From assembly GCA_902591045.1 (NCBI GenBank), contig CACIZC010000010.1, positions 1 through 40,636 on the forward strand: 40,636 nt of DNA, in the 5' to 3' direction. This document shows, piece after piece, positions 25,256 through 33,108 of the stretch (position 1 is its first letter; each line of letters opens with the position of its first letter). The position numbers were made by a program, and so were the translations under genes. This stretch comes from an uncultured Pelagibacteraceae bacterium. GTDB lineage: Bacteria > Pseudomonadota > Alphaproteobacteria > Pelagibacterales > Pelagibacteraceae. The notes below the pieces were generated by a model. That model made no database searches, had not been told where the DNA came from, and was given only the letters and a program-made list of their open reading frames with translations.

Positions 25256-26188
25256 ATGTCAAATATATTGATAATAAAACATGGGTCACTTGGAGATTTA
25301 ATTCAAGCTAATGGAGCCATAAAGGATATAAGGGAAAATTTTCCTAATGATAAGATTATACTTTTGACGACTCCGTTATATATTGACCTGATGTCACATT
25401 GTCCATATATCGACGGAACTTTAATTGATAAAAGATTACCTCGATGGAATATATTTTATCTCTTAAAACTAAAAAATATGCTGGACAGATTTTCTTTTAT
25501 TAAAGTTTTTGACCTTCAAAATTCTTCAAGAACAAAATTTTATAGAAATTTTTTTTTTAAAAAAATTTTTTTTTCTAGTTCAGAAACATCACTAGATTCA
25601 AATGAAAAAAAAAGTGATTTTGATAAATTTCCTGTTCTTGATAGAATGAAGATACAATTAGAGAAGGCTGGTTTAAAAACATCTTCTGTTTTGAAACCAG
25701 ATTTATCATGGGCTATTGGAAACGTTAAAAATATAATTAATCAAAATTTTGATAAAAAATATATTTTGCTATTTCCATTTTCCTCACCAGGTTTAAAGCA
25801 TAAACAATGGCCACATTATAAAGATTTAATAAAACTCCTGATAAAAAATTTCGGAGATAAATATTCAATTGCAATAGCACCCGGTCCCGGGGAAGTTATA
25901 ATGAGTAGAGAATATAATGTGATAACCATCCTTAACAAGGATAAGCCGGTAAATCTGATAGAGTTAATTGGATTAATAAATGGAGCAATCTATATTGTAT
26001 CAAACGATACTGGACCAGGTCATATTGCTTCACATCTTAAAAAAAAAGGATTAGCACTGTTTGGTAGTCATACCTCAGCAGAAAAAGTAAGCATAGAAAA
26101 TGAAAATTTTAAATGTATTCAGACAAAAAAATTAAAAAATTTACCTGTTGCTGATGTTTTTGAGAAAATACAAGAAAATTTAAATTAA
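25256..26188 (+). CDS. GT9 glycosyltransferase (heptosyltransferase-like)
   Basis: 310 residues from the ATG at 25256, chosen because NILIIKHGSLGDLIQ is the usual GT9 N-terminus; an ATG six codons upstream is possible. GT-B fold features include the KHGSLGD loop, PFSSPGLKHKQWPHYKDLI in the second domain and the late SNDTGPGHIASHLKKKGLALFGSHT, where the nucleotide sugar binds. It probably adds a heptose-like sugar to lipid A core or another glycan. Its coding region contains a run of ten T, seven A and nine T (25549-25574), and it overlaps the convergent GT4 gene by nine bases. Confidence 0.87.
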   Translation: MSNILIIKHGSLGDLIQANGAIKDIRENFPNDKIILLTTPLYIDLMSHCPYIDGTLIDKRLPRWNIFYLLKLKNMLDRFSFIKVFDLQNSSRTKFYRNFFFKKIFFSSSETSLDSNEKKSDFDKFPVLDRMKIQLEKAGLKTSSVLKPDLSWAIGNVKNIINQNFDKKYILLFPFSSPGLKHKQWPHYKDLIKLLIKNFGDKYSIAIAPGPGEVIMSREYNVITILNKDKPVNLIELIGLINGAIYIVSNDTGPGHIASHLKKKGLALFGSHTSAEKVSIENENFKCIQTKKLKNLPVADVFEKIQENLN

Positions 26189-27274
26189 ACTCAAATACTG
26201 TTTTACAATACGCTTCCACTTAAAATTTTCATAAAATATTTTGGCATTTGAACCAAATTTTTTGTAATTATCATTATCAAAAAAATTGAGGATATTTTCA
26301 TAGATAGAATTTATATTATTTCCATCGCATATAAAACCTGTAGATCCATTTTTTATAGCATCCTCTTCACCTCCATCTTTCCCACCAATCGAGCCTACGC
26401 CATAACTAGCAGCTTCGACAAAGGATATCCCAAAACCCTCGACTGATTTTTTGTAAATTATTGAAGGCATTAAAAATAAATTAGAATTTTTAATTAATGC
26501 TCCCTTTAGTTGCTGATTAGTGTTATTTAGAAAAATAACATTTTTTTCTATATCTAGTTCTTTTGTTAACTCTAATAAACTTTTTTTTTCTTCACCATCT
26601 CCTATAGATATATATTTAATGTTTGGAAATTTTATTTTAAGATTTTTAATACACATTAATATATTTTGATGATTTTTTCTTTTTTCTAATCTAGCTACTG
26701 TTAAAATCTTAGGAAATGAATCTTTAAAAAGTTCAGTTGCTTTAGACTCGTAAACTGGCTGAATCTCAATAGGTTCATCACAACCTGGATTAATCACATG
26801 AATTTTTTTTTCTGGTACACCAATAGTTATAGCTAGTTTTTTTGTGAATTTTGAATTTGATATTATGTATCTTATATTATTTAGTGAATTTAAAACTCTT
26901 TTATTAAGAGCAGATCCTTTTAGATGATTTATTTCTTTAGAATGTATTAAGCAGAAAGTTGGAATATTTTTTATTTTTTCAAAATTAATTTTCTCAGCAC
27001 TTTTCCAATGATCAAAAAAAATTGATCTTACATTTTTCTTATTTTCTACATAATCAATAATACGATTTGCTTTTCTATATTTTCTTAATAGTTTTATGCC
27101 ACCAAATCTCTCTATTTCTGATTTTAATAGCTCGTCATATTTTTCAGAATTTTCTGATTTATCTGCAAATACTTTAACAGGACCATGATTTGTTAGAGCG
27201 TTTGCTAACCCACCCATTAAATTTTGCATTCCGCCTATATCAGGAGGAAAATTTCTAGTAGACAAAATAAACAT
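26180..27274 (-). CDS. GT4 glycosyltransferase
   Basis: 364 residues, GT-B fold. N-terminal STRNFPPDIGGMQNLMGGLANAL is the acceptor-side glycine loop. The C-terminal domain has ILTVARLEKRKNHQNIL, YISIGDGEEKKSL, the nucleotide-binding SIIYKKSVEGFGISFVEAASYG (the E-x7-E pattern) and GSTGFICDGNN. The sugar donor is not readable from sequence. The stop overlaps the thioredoxin-like gene's start by one base, so the two are co-transcribed. Confidence 0.9.
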   Translation of the reverse strand: MFILSTRNFPPDIGGMQNLMGGLANALTNHGPVKVFADKSENSEKYDELLKSEIERFGGIKLLRKYRKANRIIDYVENKKNVRSIFFDHWKSAEKINFEKIKNIPTFCLIHSKEINHLKGSALNKRVLNSLNNIRYIISNSKFTKKLAITIGVPEKKIHVINPGCDEPIEIQPVYESKATELFKDSFPKILTVARLEKRKNHQNILMCIKNLKIKFPNIKYISIGDGEEKKSLLELTKELDIEKNVIFLNNTNQQLKGALIKNSNLFLMPSIIYKKSVEGFGISFVEAASYGVGSIGGKDGGEEDAIKNGSTGFICDGNNINSIYENILNFFDNDNYKKFGSNAKIFYENFKWKRIVKQYLSLI

Positions 27275-27828
27275 TATTTACTCCATTTGATGTTACAGCC
27301 CATACTTGGAATCTGATCTTTTGGTCCTTTTCCAGTTTGTATGATCAAACGCATTGATTTTAACAAATCACTCTCAGAACTTCTGACAGGCTTTAAGTCT
27401 TTTAACTCTCTTATTCTACCTCTGTATTGCAACTCAAGTTTATTATTATAACCAAAGAAATCTGGCGTACATACGGCACCATATTTCTTTGCTACCTCTT
27501 GAGTTTCGTCAATTAGATAAGGAAATGAAAATTCATGTTTTTTGCTGAAAGAAATCATATTTTCAAAAGAATCTTCAGGATAATCATTTGTATCATTAGA
27601 CATTATTGCTATAGATTTTAACCCTTCTTTCTCTAAATTTTTGCAATCATTTACAATATCTTCAATAACAGCTTTCACATAAGGGCAGTGATTGCAAATA
27701 AACATAATTAATAATCCATATTTACCAAGGTGATCTTCAAGTTTATGAAATTTATTATCAATTCCTTTCAATTTAAAAGGATTAGCTTTCTCTCCAAAAT
27801 TACAGATAGGTGTTTTAGTTAAAACCAT
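27274..27828 (-). CDS. Thioredoxin-like protein, AhpC/TSA type
   Basis: 184 residues, thioredoxin fold. The active-site motif is Cys45-Asn-His-Cys48-Pro-Tyr (FICNHCPYVKAVIEDI), as in the family often annotated as thioredoxin family/redoxin. Later markers are SNDTNDYPEDSFENM, VAKKYGAVCTPDFFGY (cis-Pro loop) and IPSMGCNIKW near the end, which carries a further cysteine. No signal peptide is visible, so it is cytoplasmic. Role: peroxide or thiol redox, not further resolved. Confidence 0.87.
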   Translation of the reverse strand: MVLTKTPICNFGEKANPFKLKGIDNKFHKLEDHLGKYGLLIMFICNHCPYVKAVIEDIVNDCKNLEKEGLKSIAIMSNDTNDYPEDSFENMISFSKKHEFSFPYLIDETQEVAKKYGAVCTPDFFGYNNKLELQYRGRIRELKDLKPVRSSESDLLKSMRLIIQTGKGPKDQIPSMGCNIKWSK

Positions 27829-27848
27829 AATGTATTATACATAAAATT

Positions 27849-28352
27849 ATGATTTATGACTTCGAAAAAAATGTTCCAGAAATTCACTCTGAAGCTTGGG
27901 TTGCATCCAACGCAACAATTATTGGCAAGGTAAAATTGGAAAAAAATTCAAGCATATGGTTCAATTCGGTCTTAAGAGGTGACGTTGAACTTATTACAAT
28001 AGGAGAGAACTCTAATGTACAAGATGGCAGCGTACTTCACACTGATCCTGGTTATCCTTTAACTGTTGGTAAGGGAGTTACAATCGGACACATGGTCATG
28101 TTGCATGGTTGTAAAATTTCTGATGATACTCTTATTGGTATAGGAAGCGTAATATTAAATAATAGCAAAATAGGAAAAAATTGTATTATAGGTGCAAATA
28201 CTTTGATAACTGAAAACAAAATTATCCCAGACAATTCTTTGGTTTTAGGTTCACCAGGTAAGATTGTAAGAAAAATTACAAAAGAAGATATAATAAAAAT
28301 TAAAGATAATGCTAAAGAATATATTGATCTTATGAAAAAATATAAAAAATAA
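27849..28352 (+). CDS. Gamma carbonic anhydrase family protein
   Basis: 167 residues, left-handed beta-helix built from hexapeptide repeats. The zinc ligands His64 (SVLHTD), His81 and His86 (IGHMVMLHGC) are all present at gamma-CA spacing, and the IWFNSVLRGDVE signature is complete. Such proteins can be active carbonic anhydrases or non-catalytic relatives, some linked to complex I in mitochondria. It abuts the convergent PNPOx-like gene with zero gap. It is divergent from the thioredoxin-like gene over 20 bp, so their promoters overlap. Confidence 0.9.
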   Translation: MIYDFEKNVPEIHSEAWVASNATIIGKVKLEKNSSIWFNSVLRGDVELITIGENSNVQDGSVLHTDPGYPLTVGKGVTIGHMVMLHGCKISDDTLIGIGSVILNNSKIGKNCIIGANTLITENKIIPDNSLVLGSPGKIVRKITKEDIIKIKDNAKEYIDLMKKYKK

Positions 28353-28964
28353 TTAGGGAATTAACCAAGTAAATTTTTTTGACCCTTTAAAATCGATAAG
28401 TGCTCTACGATGTCCTTTTGCAGCCAGATAAAGCCATTCAATACTTGTTATTTTACATTTTATTACGCTAAAATTTTTATATCCTTCTTCACTTTCCAAC
28501 TTGGTAAAATCAAAATTATCAAATTTACTGTTTAATCCTGAAGTGGGTTTCTCAGAAGTTGTTCCAGGTCCATTAGTTACTAAATAGCATTTTCTACTAA
28601 CGTGACCAGTTTTTTTCCAAGACTCTTTTGTAATATTATTATTAAAATTAACTTCGCACTCGGTCTTTAATCTAAGTTGAATTTTTTCTTTTTTTCCATA
28701 AAATAATATTGAGCAATTTGGATTTTTTTTTATTTTTTCTATTTTAGATGATCTGATATCGCTGTGAAATTGAACAAAATTATTTTTTTGATCTGCTTTT
28801 CTTAATACAACTACTCTGCCATCTAAGTCTTTGTCATTACCACAGATAAATACAGGCGTTCTAAATTCAGAGCTTCTGTCCTTTACTGCATTCGCTAAAA
28901 GGGCCCAAAGTTTTTTTTCTATTTCATTGAAATTTTCGTAGTAACTTACTTTTTCCTCTGACAC
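28353..28964 (-). CDS. PNPOx-like FMN-binding protein
   Basis: 203 residues, split-barrel flavoprotein resembling pyridoxamine 5'-phosphate oxidase (Alr4036-type domain, PF12766). Visible are RTPVFICGNDKDLDGRVVVLRKAD, FVQFHSDIRSSKIEKIKKNP, ILFYGKKEKIQLRLK, and a C-terminal IEWLYLAAKGHRRALIDF as in PdxH-like proteins. Whether it oxidises pyridoxamine phosphate or another substrate is unclear. It lies three bases after the dehydrogenase gene and looks like the last gene of that transcript. Confidence 0.85.
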   Translation of the reverse strand: MSEEKVSYYENFNEIEKKLWALLANAVKDRSSEFRTPVFICGNDKDLDGRVVVLRKADQKNNFVQFHSDIRSSKIEKIKKNPNCSILFYGKKEKIQLRLKTECEVNFNNNITKESWKKTGHVSRKCYLVTNGPGTTSEKPTSGLNSKFDNFDFTKLESEEGYKNFSVIKCKITSIEWLYLAAKGHRRALIDFKGSKKFTWLIP

Positions 28965-28967
28965 GAT

Positions 28968-29837
28968 TTATTTTCTAAATCTTTTTATCAAACTTGAAGT
29001 ATCCCATCTTTTTCCACCCATTTTTTGTACCTCAGCATAATATTCGTCAATTACTTTTGTGATGGGCAATGGCGAATTATTTCTTTTTGCTTCTTCCATT
29101 GCAATTTTTAAATCTTTTCTCATCCAATCTACGGCGAAACCATAGTCAAACTTATCATCTATCATGGTTTTATGTCTGTTTTCCATTTGCCAAGATTGTG
29201 CGGCTCCCTTTGAAATTACTTCAATCACATCTTCCATTTTTAATTTAGCATTAAGTCCAAAATTGATTGCTTCTGAAAGTCCCTGAACTATTCCTGCAAT
29301 ACAAATTTGATTTACCATTTTAGCTAATTGACCACTTCCAGGAGGACCCAATAATTTCATTTTTTTACTATAAGAATCTATTACTGGTGAAGCTTTTTTA
29401 AATGCTTCTTCGTCACCACCTATCATAACAGTTAATGCACCATTTTCTGCTCCTGCTTGACCACCAGATACTGGAGCGTCTAGAAAATCAAAACCTTTAC
29501 TCTTTGCATTTTTGTAAAGTTCTCTCGCAATCTCAGCTGAGGCTGTAGTATTATCAATGTAAACAGATCCTTTATTGATGCTATGAAATAACCCATCTTT
29601 TCCTAAGGTTACCTCTCTTAAATCATTGTCATTTCCTACGCATGTAAAAACAAAATCTCTATCTTTTGCAGCTTCTTTAGGTGTTTCTGCTAAACTACCC
29701 TTATGTTCCTTAACCCATTTTTCTGCTTTTGATTTTGTACGATTATATACTTTAACATCATGACCAGCTTTAGCTATATGTCCAGCCATAGGGTATCCCA
29801 TAACACCCAAACCTATAAATGAAACTTTACATGTCAT
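28968..29837 (-). CDS. Beta-hydroxyacid dehydrogenase (3-HIBDH/GarR family)
   Basis: 289 residues. N-terminal Rossmann motif FIGLGVMGYPMA (7-18), the family signature DAPVSGGQAGAENGALTVMIGG near residues 118-139, and the catalytic lysine in GQLAKMVNQIC. The group includes 3-hydroxyisobutyrate dehydrogenase, tartronate semialdehyde reductase and others; the exact substrate is not assignable. Its position next to sugar-acid-type genes makes tartronate semialdehyde reductase worth testing, since that enzyme acts in glucarate/galactarate breakdown. No clear Shine-Dalgarno; the upstream 42 bp is all A and T-rich. Confidence 0.87.
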   Translation of the reverse strand: MTCKVSFIGLGVMGYPMAGHIAKAGHDVKVYNRTKSKAEKWVKEHKGSLAETPKEAAKDRDFVFTCVGNDNDLREVTLGKDGLFHSINKGSVYIDNTTASAEIARELYKNAKSKGFDFLDAPVSGGQAGAENGALTVMIGGDEEAFKKASPVIDSYSKKMKLLGPPGSGQLAKMVNQICIAGIVQGLSEAINFGLNAKLKMEDVIEVISKGAAQSWQMENRHKTMIDDKFDYGFAVDWMRKDLKIAMEEAKRNNSPLPITKVIDEYYAEVQKMGGKRWDTSSLIKRFRK

Positions 29838-29879
29838 AATATATATAAATAAATATATTAATTTTTTTATATTTACAAT

Positions 29880-30248
29880 TTAAATTTTATATAATTTTTC
29901 TCTTTGTATAACAAATTTTTCAAAACTTTTTAAAGTGATTTCTGTAGGTAAAATGAAAATTGATCTTTTATCTTTCTTGTTTCTTATAATTTTAAAATAT
30001 TCTTTTCTAATCGCATTATCAATGTAAGTATTTGAGGTTAAATAAGATCTTTCAATAAATTTTAATAACTGGTGTTTAGTTATCGTTTCATTTTTATAAT
30101 AAGCGATAAGAACCTTATGCAACATCATCCAATGTTGTGGTGTTTGACCAAAATATCTAAGGACTGTGTCTTTAGATCTTGTTATGAAATCTCCAAGAGA
30201 CAACTCGGCAAGCCTTATTATTTTATCTTCTTTTTTAACTTTAATCAT
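29880..30248 (-). CDS. Small winged-HTH-like protein
   Basis: 122 residues with a helical core (residues 30-80) and a following YFKIIRNKKDKRSIFILPTEI segment that looks like a MarR-type wing (basic turn between two strands). The DNA-recognition helix would be near SYLTSNTYIDNAIRKEYF. The gene lies between dctP and the dehydrogenase, in the same direction, so it is a candidate regulator of the neighbouring uptake locus. It starts five bases past a perfect 30-bp palindrome. Family not recognised with certainty. Confidence 0.6.
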   Translation of the reverse strand: MIKVKKEDKIIRLAELSLGDFITRSKDTVLRYFGQTPQHWMMLHKVLIAYYKNETITKHQLLKFIERSYLTSNTYIDNAIRKEYFKIIRNKKDKRSIFILPTEITLKSFEKFVIQREKLYKI

Positions 30249-30253
30249 AATGG

Positions 30254-30283
30254 TTTATACCCCTTTTTAAAAAGGGGTATAAA
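30254..30283. repeat. 30-bp perfect palindrome between dctP and HTH gene
   Basis: The arm TTTATACCCCTTTTT is followed at once by its exact reverse complement, giving 30 bases of perfect dyad symmetry. In RNA it would form a stem of about 13 pairs with a four-base loop. It lies 25 bases after the dctP stop and five bases before the HTH start on the minus strand, so it would cover that gene's ribosome binding region. No run of T follows, so it is not a standard intrinsic terminator. It may be an mRNA-protecting or blocking hairpin, or an operator. Confidence 0.75.
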
Positions 30284-30308
30284 TTTTAATTAACCTAAGA
30301 AGATATTT

Positions 30309-31280
30309 TTACTTAGTACCTAGTATTGCGTCAATATCACCTGAGCCATATTTATCACTATAGCTTTTATATACAGGCTTAACTGCTTTTGCGAATGCAG
30401 GAACGTTAGCTTTATTAATCTTCATTCCTTTACCTTTAAGAGCTTTCATAGCATCAGCAACAATTTTAGTTGTTAAGTCTATTTCATACTCTTGCAATTC
30501 AGCAGCAGCTTTTTCTATTGCAGCTTGTTGTTTACTATTTAAAGAGTCCCAAGTTTTTTTTGACATTACAACAACTCCCGGAGGTCTAAAGTGCTGAGTG
30601 ATTGAATAAAATTTTGAAACTTCAAAAAATTTATCATTCAATACGTTACCAGCAGCATTTTCTCCACCATCAAGAACACCTTGTTGAAGTGCTGTATATA
30701 ATTCACCGTAAGCCATTGGAGTTGCGCTTCCACCCATAGCATTAACAGTGTTAACCATTAAAGGACTTTTCATAACTCTAATTTTTAAACCAGCCATATC
30801 AGATGGTTCTTTGATTGGTTTTTTACCATTGAACATATTTCTATATCCATTATCAAACCAAGCAAGACCCTTCATTCCTTTTGCGTCAAGCATAGCTAAA
30901 AATTTGTCTCCGATAGGTCCACTCAAAACTTTTTTGAAATGTTTTGTGTCTCTGAACATGTAAGGTAAGCTGAAAATATCAAACTCACCAACAAAGCCAG
31001 CCATAGGACCTGTTGAAACCTGAGACATTTGTATCGTACCTTGCTGCATACCCTCTATGTAAGCTCTTTCGCTTTTACCAAGTTGTCCACCAGCTAGAAC
31101 TTTAAAAGTTACACCGATATTTTGTTTATTAATTTTATCAGCGAACCAGTTTAAAGCTGTATTGTGGTGGTGGCTTGGACCAGATACTGACGCAATTCTT
31201 ATTGTTTGTGCATTAGCATAGCTGGTGAAGCTTAGAACAAAAAGTAAAGTAACAAGTATTTTTGTTATTTTGTTAAACAT
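30309..31280 (-). CDS. dctP: TRAP transporter substrate-binding protein DctP
   Basis: 323 residues. Residues 1-24 are a signal peptide ending SYANA. The mature protein has the TRAP solute receptor pattern: HHHNTALNWFADKIN, LAGGQLGKSERAYIEGMQQGTI, the ligand-contact strand GLKIRVMKSPLMVNTVNAMGG (with the conserved arginine that usually grips a carboxylate) and LQQGVLDGGENAAGNVL. It captures an organic acid in the periplasm for DctQM. The ligand is not certain; a sugar acid fits the neighbours. A strong GGGAGGA site precedes the ATG, suggesting high expression. Its membrane partners are encoded 1.3 kb away on the other strand. Confidence 0.92.
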   Translation of the reverse strand: MFNKITKILVTLLFVLSFTSYANAQTIRIASVSGPSHHHNTALNWFADKINKQNIGVTFKVLAGGQLGKSERAYIEGMQQGTIQMSQVSTGPMAGFVGEFDIFSLPYMFRDTKHFKKVLSGPIGDKFLAMLDAKGMKGLAWFDNGYRNMFNGKKPIKEPSDMAGLKIRVMKSPLMVNTVNAMGGSATPMAYGELYTALQQGVLDGGENAAGNVLNDKFFEVSKFYSITQHFRPPGVVVMSKKTWDSLNSKQQAAIEKAAAELQEYEIDLTTKIVADAMKALKGKGMKINKANVPAFAKAVKPVYKSYSDKYGSGDIDAILGTK

Positions 31281-31283
31281 TGT

Positions 31284-31290
31284 TCCTCCC
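31284..31290 (-). promoter_or_regulatory. Strong Shine-Dalgarno GGGAGGA for dctP
   Basis: Lies three bases upstream of the dctP ATG on the minus strand. One of the few strong ribosome binding sites in the window, in line with abundant binding protein. Confidence 0.6.
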
Positions 31291-31300
31291 AGTGTTTATT

Positions 31301-31321
31301 TATATATAAAAATTATATATA
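31301..31321. promoter_or_regulatory. Dyad site A, putative operator upstream of dctP
   Basis: TATATATAA, three A bases, then TTATATATA: two perfect 9-base inverted arms. It is followed by TATATACA at 31327-31334. It sits 21 bases upstream of the dctP start. The same 21 bases occur again at 32554-32574. The A/T-only content means chance must be considered, but the repeated identity at both TRAP promoters is notable. Confidence 0.5.
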
Positions 31322-31372
31322 TTAATTATATACAAGCCAAATTAAAAAAAATTAAGATTCAACTATTGATTG

Positions 31373-32530
31373 TTATAGAATTGCCCAATCGTCGGAAACT
31401 TTGAGTGCTAGCTTATTTAATGGTCTAGCTCCTTGTTCCGTTATTTCTACTACCTGTTCAACCCTAAGCCCTTGCTCCTCTAGTTCATGTAAATCTAATT
31501 TTATTGCGAGCGTCATTCTCGGATAGAAAATAAAATCACTAAATTTGTTAAGATCAGGTTGTTCAACGACATCAAGTCCAACACCGTGTCCGGTACCTCT
31601 AGTTCCAGTTACATAGGGGGTAAAATTAGAATCTAATTTAAGAGGTTTTAGCGATTCATAAAAACTATCATGAACACTAGTTGCTTTTGTTTGTGATCTA
31701 ATTGAATTAATAGTTTTTTTAAGAATTTTATGAGAGTTAATTAAGGCTTCGGTTTTAAATTTTGAAGCTCCAGGCATTAAAAATGTTATTCCACCATCAT
31801 TACAGTAGTTGCCAATAGCTGGATTAAAATCCACCATTAGCAATTCGCCTTTTTCCAATTTTTTATTTGTTGCTCTCCATGCTGGAAATTTAGTATTTTT
31901 TCCTGCCATTACTACTGTAGCCGATCCTAGATCTGCACCAAGTTGTCTACCAAGAAAATCAGCATGAGCCACAACCTGTTGTTCTGTCATTCCAATTTTA
32001 ATTATATCTTTAAGCTCCGTCAGAACCTTGTCATTAATATTTGCAGCCTTTTCCATCAGTTCAATTTCTTTTTTACTTTTTATTTTTCGCATATCATCAA
32101 TTATTTTTGTAACTATAGGAAATTGAATATCAGGCATGGCTTTTGTTAAAATATCTCTAAGGTAAAATGGCATTAAATGCTCACCAGCAATACCAATTTT
32201 TTTTCCTTTTTCATTAAATTTTTTTAAAAGCTCAGATATTTCAGTTTCAAATTTGTGATGTTGCAAAACTTTTTTAATCCATACCGTTTCTCTTGCCGAA
32301 TAGTAATTTAATCTTCCAATTACCAAAATAGGATCTTCATTTTCCATAATTATTAGAGTTTGGGGGGACTCCTCAATAACATTAATCGGCTTGTACCCCG
32401 TGAAATAAGTGCAATAACCAGACCTATACTCGTCTGAATAAACTATAATTCCATCCAGCCCCTCATTTTTAATGTATTTTCTTAACTGAACTACTCTATT
32501 TTGTAATTCACTTTGGTCGATAATATCCAT
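31373..32530 (-). CDS. M24-family hydrolase (aminopeptidase P/creatinase-like)
   Basis: 385 residues with the creatinase-type N-terminal domain and a pita-bread C-terminal domain. Metal-site residues present are the two aspartates in LLMVDFNPAIGNYCNDGG, the histidine in GTGHGVGLDVVEQP and the glutamate in GLRVEQ. The glutamate normally in the I-E-P-G segment is replaced (LAIKLDL), so one ligand of the two-metal site seems missing. It could be a peptidase, or an amidinohydrolase or ectoine-hydrolase-like enzyme, groups in which metal ligands are altered. It shares a 62-bp divergent promoter region with dctQ that contains dyad site B. Confidence 0.8.
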   Translation of the reverse strand: MDIIDQSELQNRVVQLRKYIKNEGLDGIIVYSDEYRSGYCTYFTGYKPINVIEESPQTLIIMENEDPILVIGRLNYYSARETVWIKKVLQHHKFETEISELLKKFNEKGKKIGIAGEHLMPFYLRDILTKAMPDIQFPIVTKIIDDMRKIKSKKEIELMEKAANINDKVLTELKDIIKIGMTEQQVVAHADFLGRQLGADLGSATVVMAGKNTKFPAWRATNKKLEKGELLMVDFNPAIGNYCNDGGITFLMPGASKFKTEALINSHKILKKTINSIRSQTKATSVHDSFYESLKPLKLDSNFTPYVTGTRGTGHGVGLDVVEQPDLNKFSDFIFYPRMTLAIKLDLHELEEQGLRVEQVVEITEQGARPLNKLALKVSDDWAIL

Positions 32531-32553
32531 AAAATAAAGTTATAACTTTTTGA

Positions 32554-32574
32554 TATATATAAAAATTATATATA
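32554..32574. promoter_or_regulatory. Dyad site B, putative operator between M24 gene and dctQ
   Basis: Identical over 21 bases to site A at 31301-31321 (TATATATAA-N3-TTATATATA), again followed by TATATACA (32578-32585). It lies 24 bases from the M24 start and 19 bases from the dctQ start, in position to control both divergent genes. Confidence 0.5.
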
Positions 32575-32592
32575 ATCTATATACATTTTAGT

Positions 32593-33108
32593 ATGAAAAC
32601 AATTAAAAATTTTATTATTTCGTCACTGACTGATGACAATGGAACAGTAAATAAAGACATCATAAGTATAATATTTAGACCTGTGATTGCATCATTATTC
32701 TTCATAATGATTACCATTACATTTATTCAAGTTATATTTAGATATATTTTAAATTCAGCTTTACCTTGGGCAGGCGAAATAGCAATATTCTTTTTTATTT
32801 GGATAATTTTTTTAGGAGCTACAATTTCATTAGTTAAAGGTTTGCACATTGGTGTAGACATTTTCACTAATCTTTTGAATAAAAAATATCAGAGATTTTT
32901 TTTGATCTTAACAAATCTTTTGATTATTTCATTTTGTACTTTAATTGTTTATGGATCTATTCCTTTAATAATTGATAATTTCACTCAACTATCACCAGCA
33001 TTAGAAATAAGGCTGACCTATATATATATTTGTATTCCAATTTCAATGCTTGCTATGATTTATATATCTTCAAAAAAAATCCTAAAAATATTAAAGGAGA
33101 TTGAATAA
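32593..33108 (+). CDS. dctQ: TRAP transporter small permease DctQ
   Basis: 171 residues with four hydrophobic helices, the normal DctQ layout. The cytoplasmic N-terminal ~30 residues precede TM1. Markers are VIFRYILNSALPWAGEIAIFFFIWIIFLGA and VKGLHIGVDIFTNLLNKK, both typical of the small subunit. It pairs with DctM in the membrane and receives ligand from DctP. The stop TAA and the ATG of dctM share a base, so the two are coupled. Confidence 0.9.
   Translation: MKTIKNFIISSLTDDNGTVNKDIISIIFRPVIASLFFIMITITFIQVIFRYILNSALPWAGEIAIFFFIWIIFLGATISLVKGLHIGVDIFTNLLNKKYQRFFLILTNLLIISFCTLIVYGSIPLIIDNFTQLSPALEIRLTYIYICIPISMLAMIYISSKKILKILKEIE
33094..33099 (+). promoter_or_regulatory. Shine-Dalgarno AAGGAG for dctM inside dctQ
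   Basis: AAGGAG lies eight bases before the dctM ATG at 33108, inside the last codons of dctQ. It supports this dctM start. Confidence 0.55.

Noticed and set aside
29840-29860. A third copy of the TATATATAA-N3-TTATATATA dyad upstream of the beta-hydroxyacid dehydrogenase
   Set aside because: The left arm is present but the right arm is shifted and imperfect; in DNA made almost only of A and T this is not enough to call a site.
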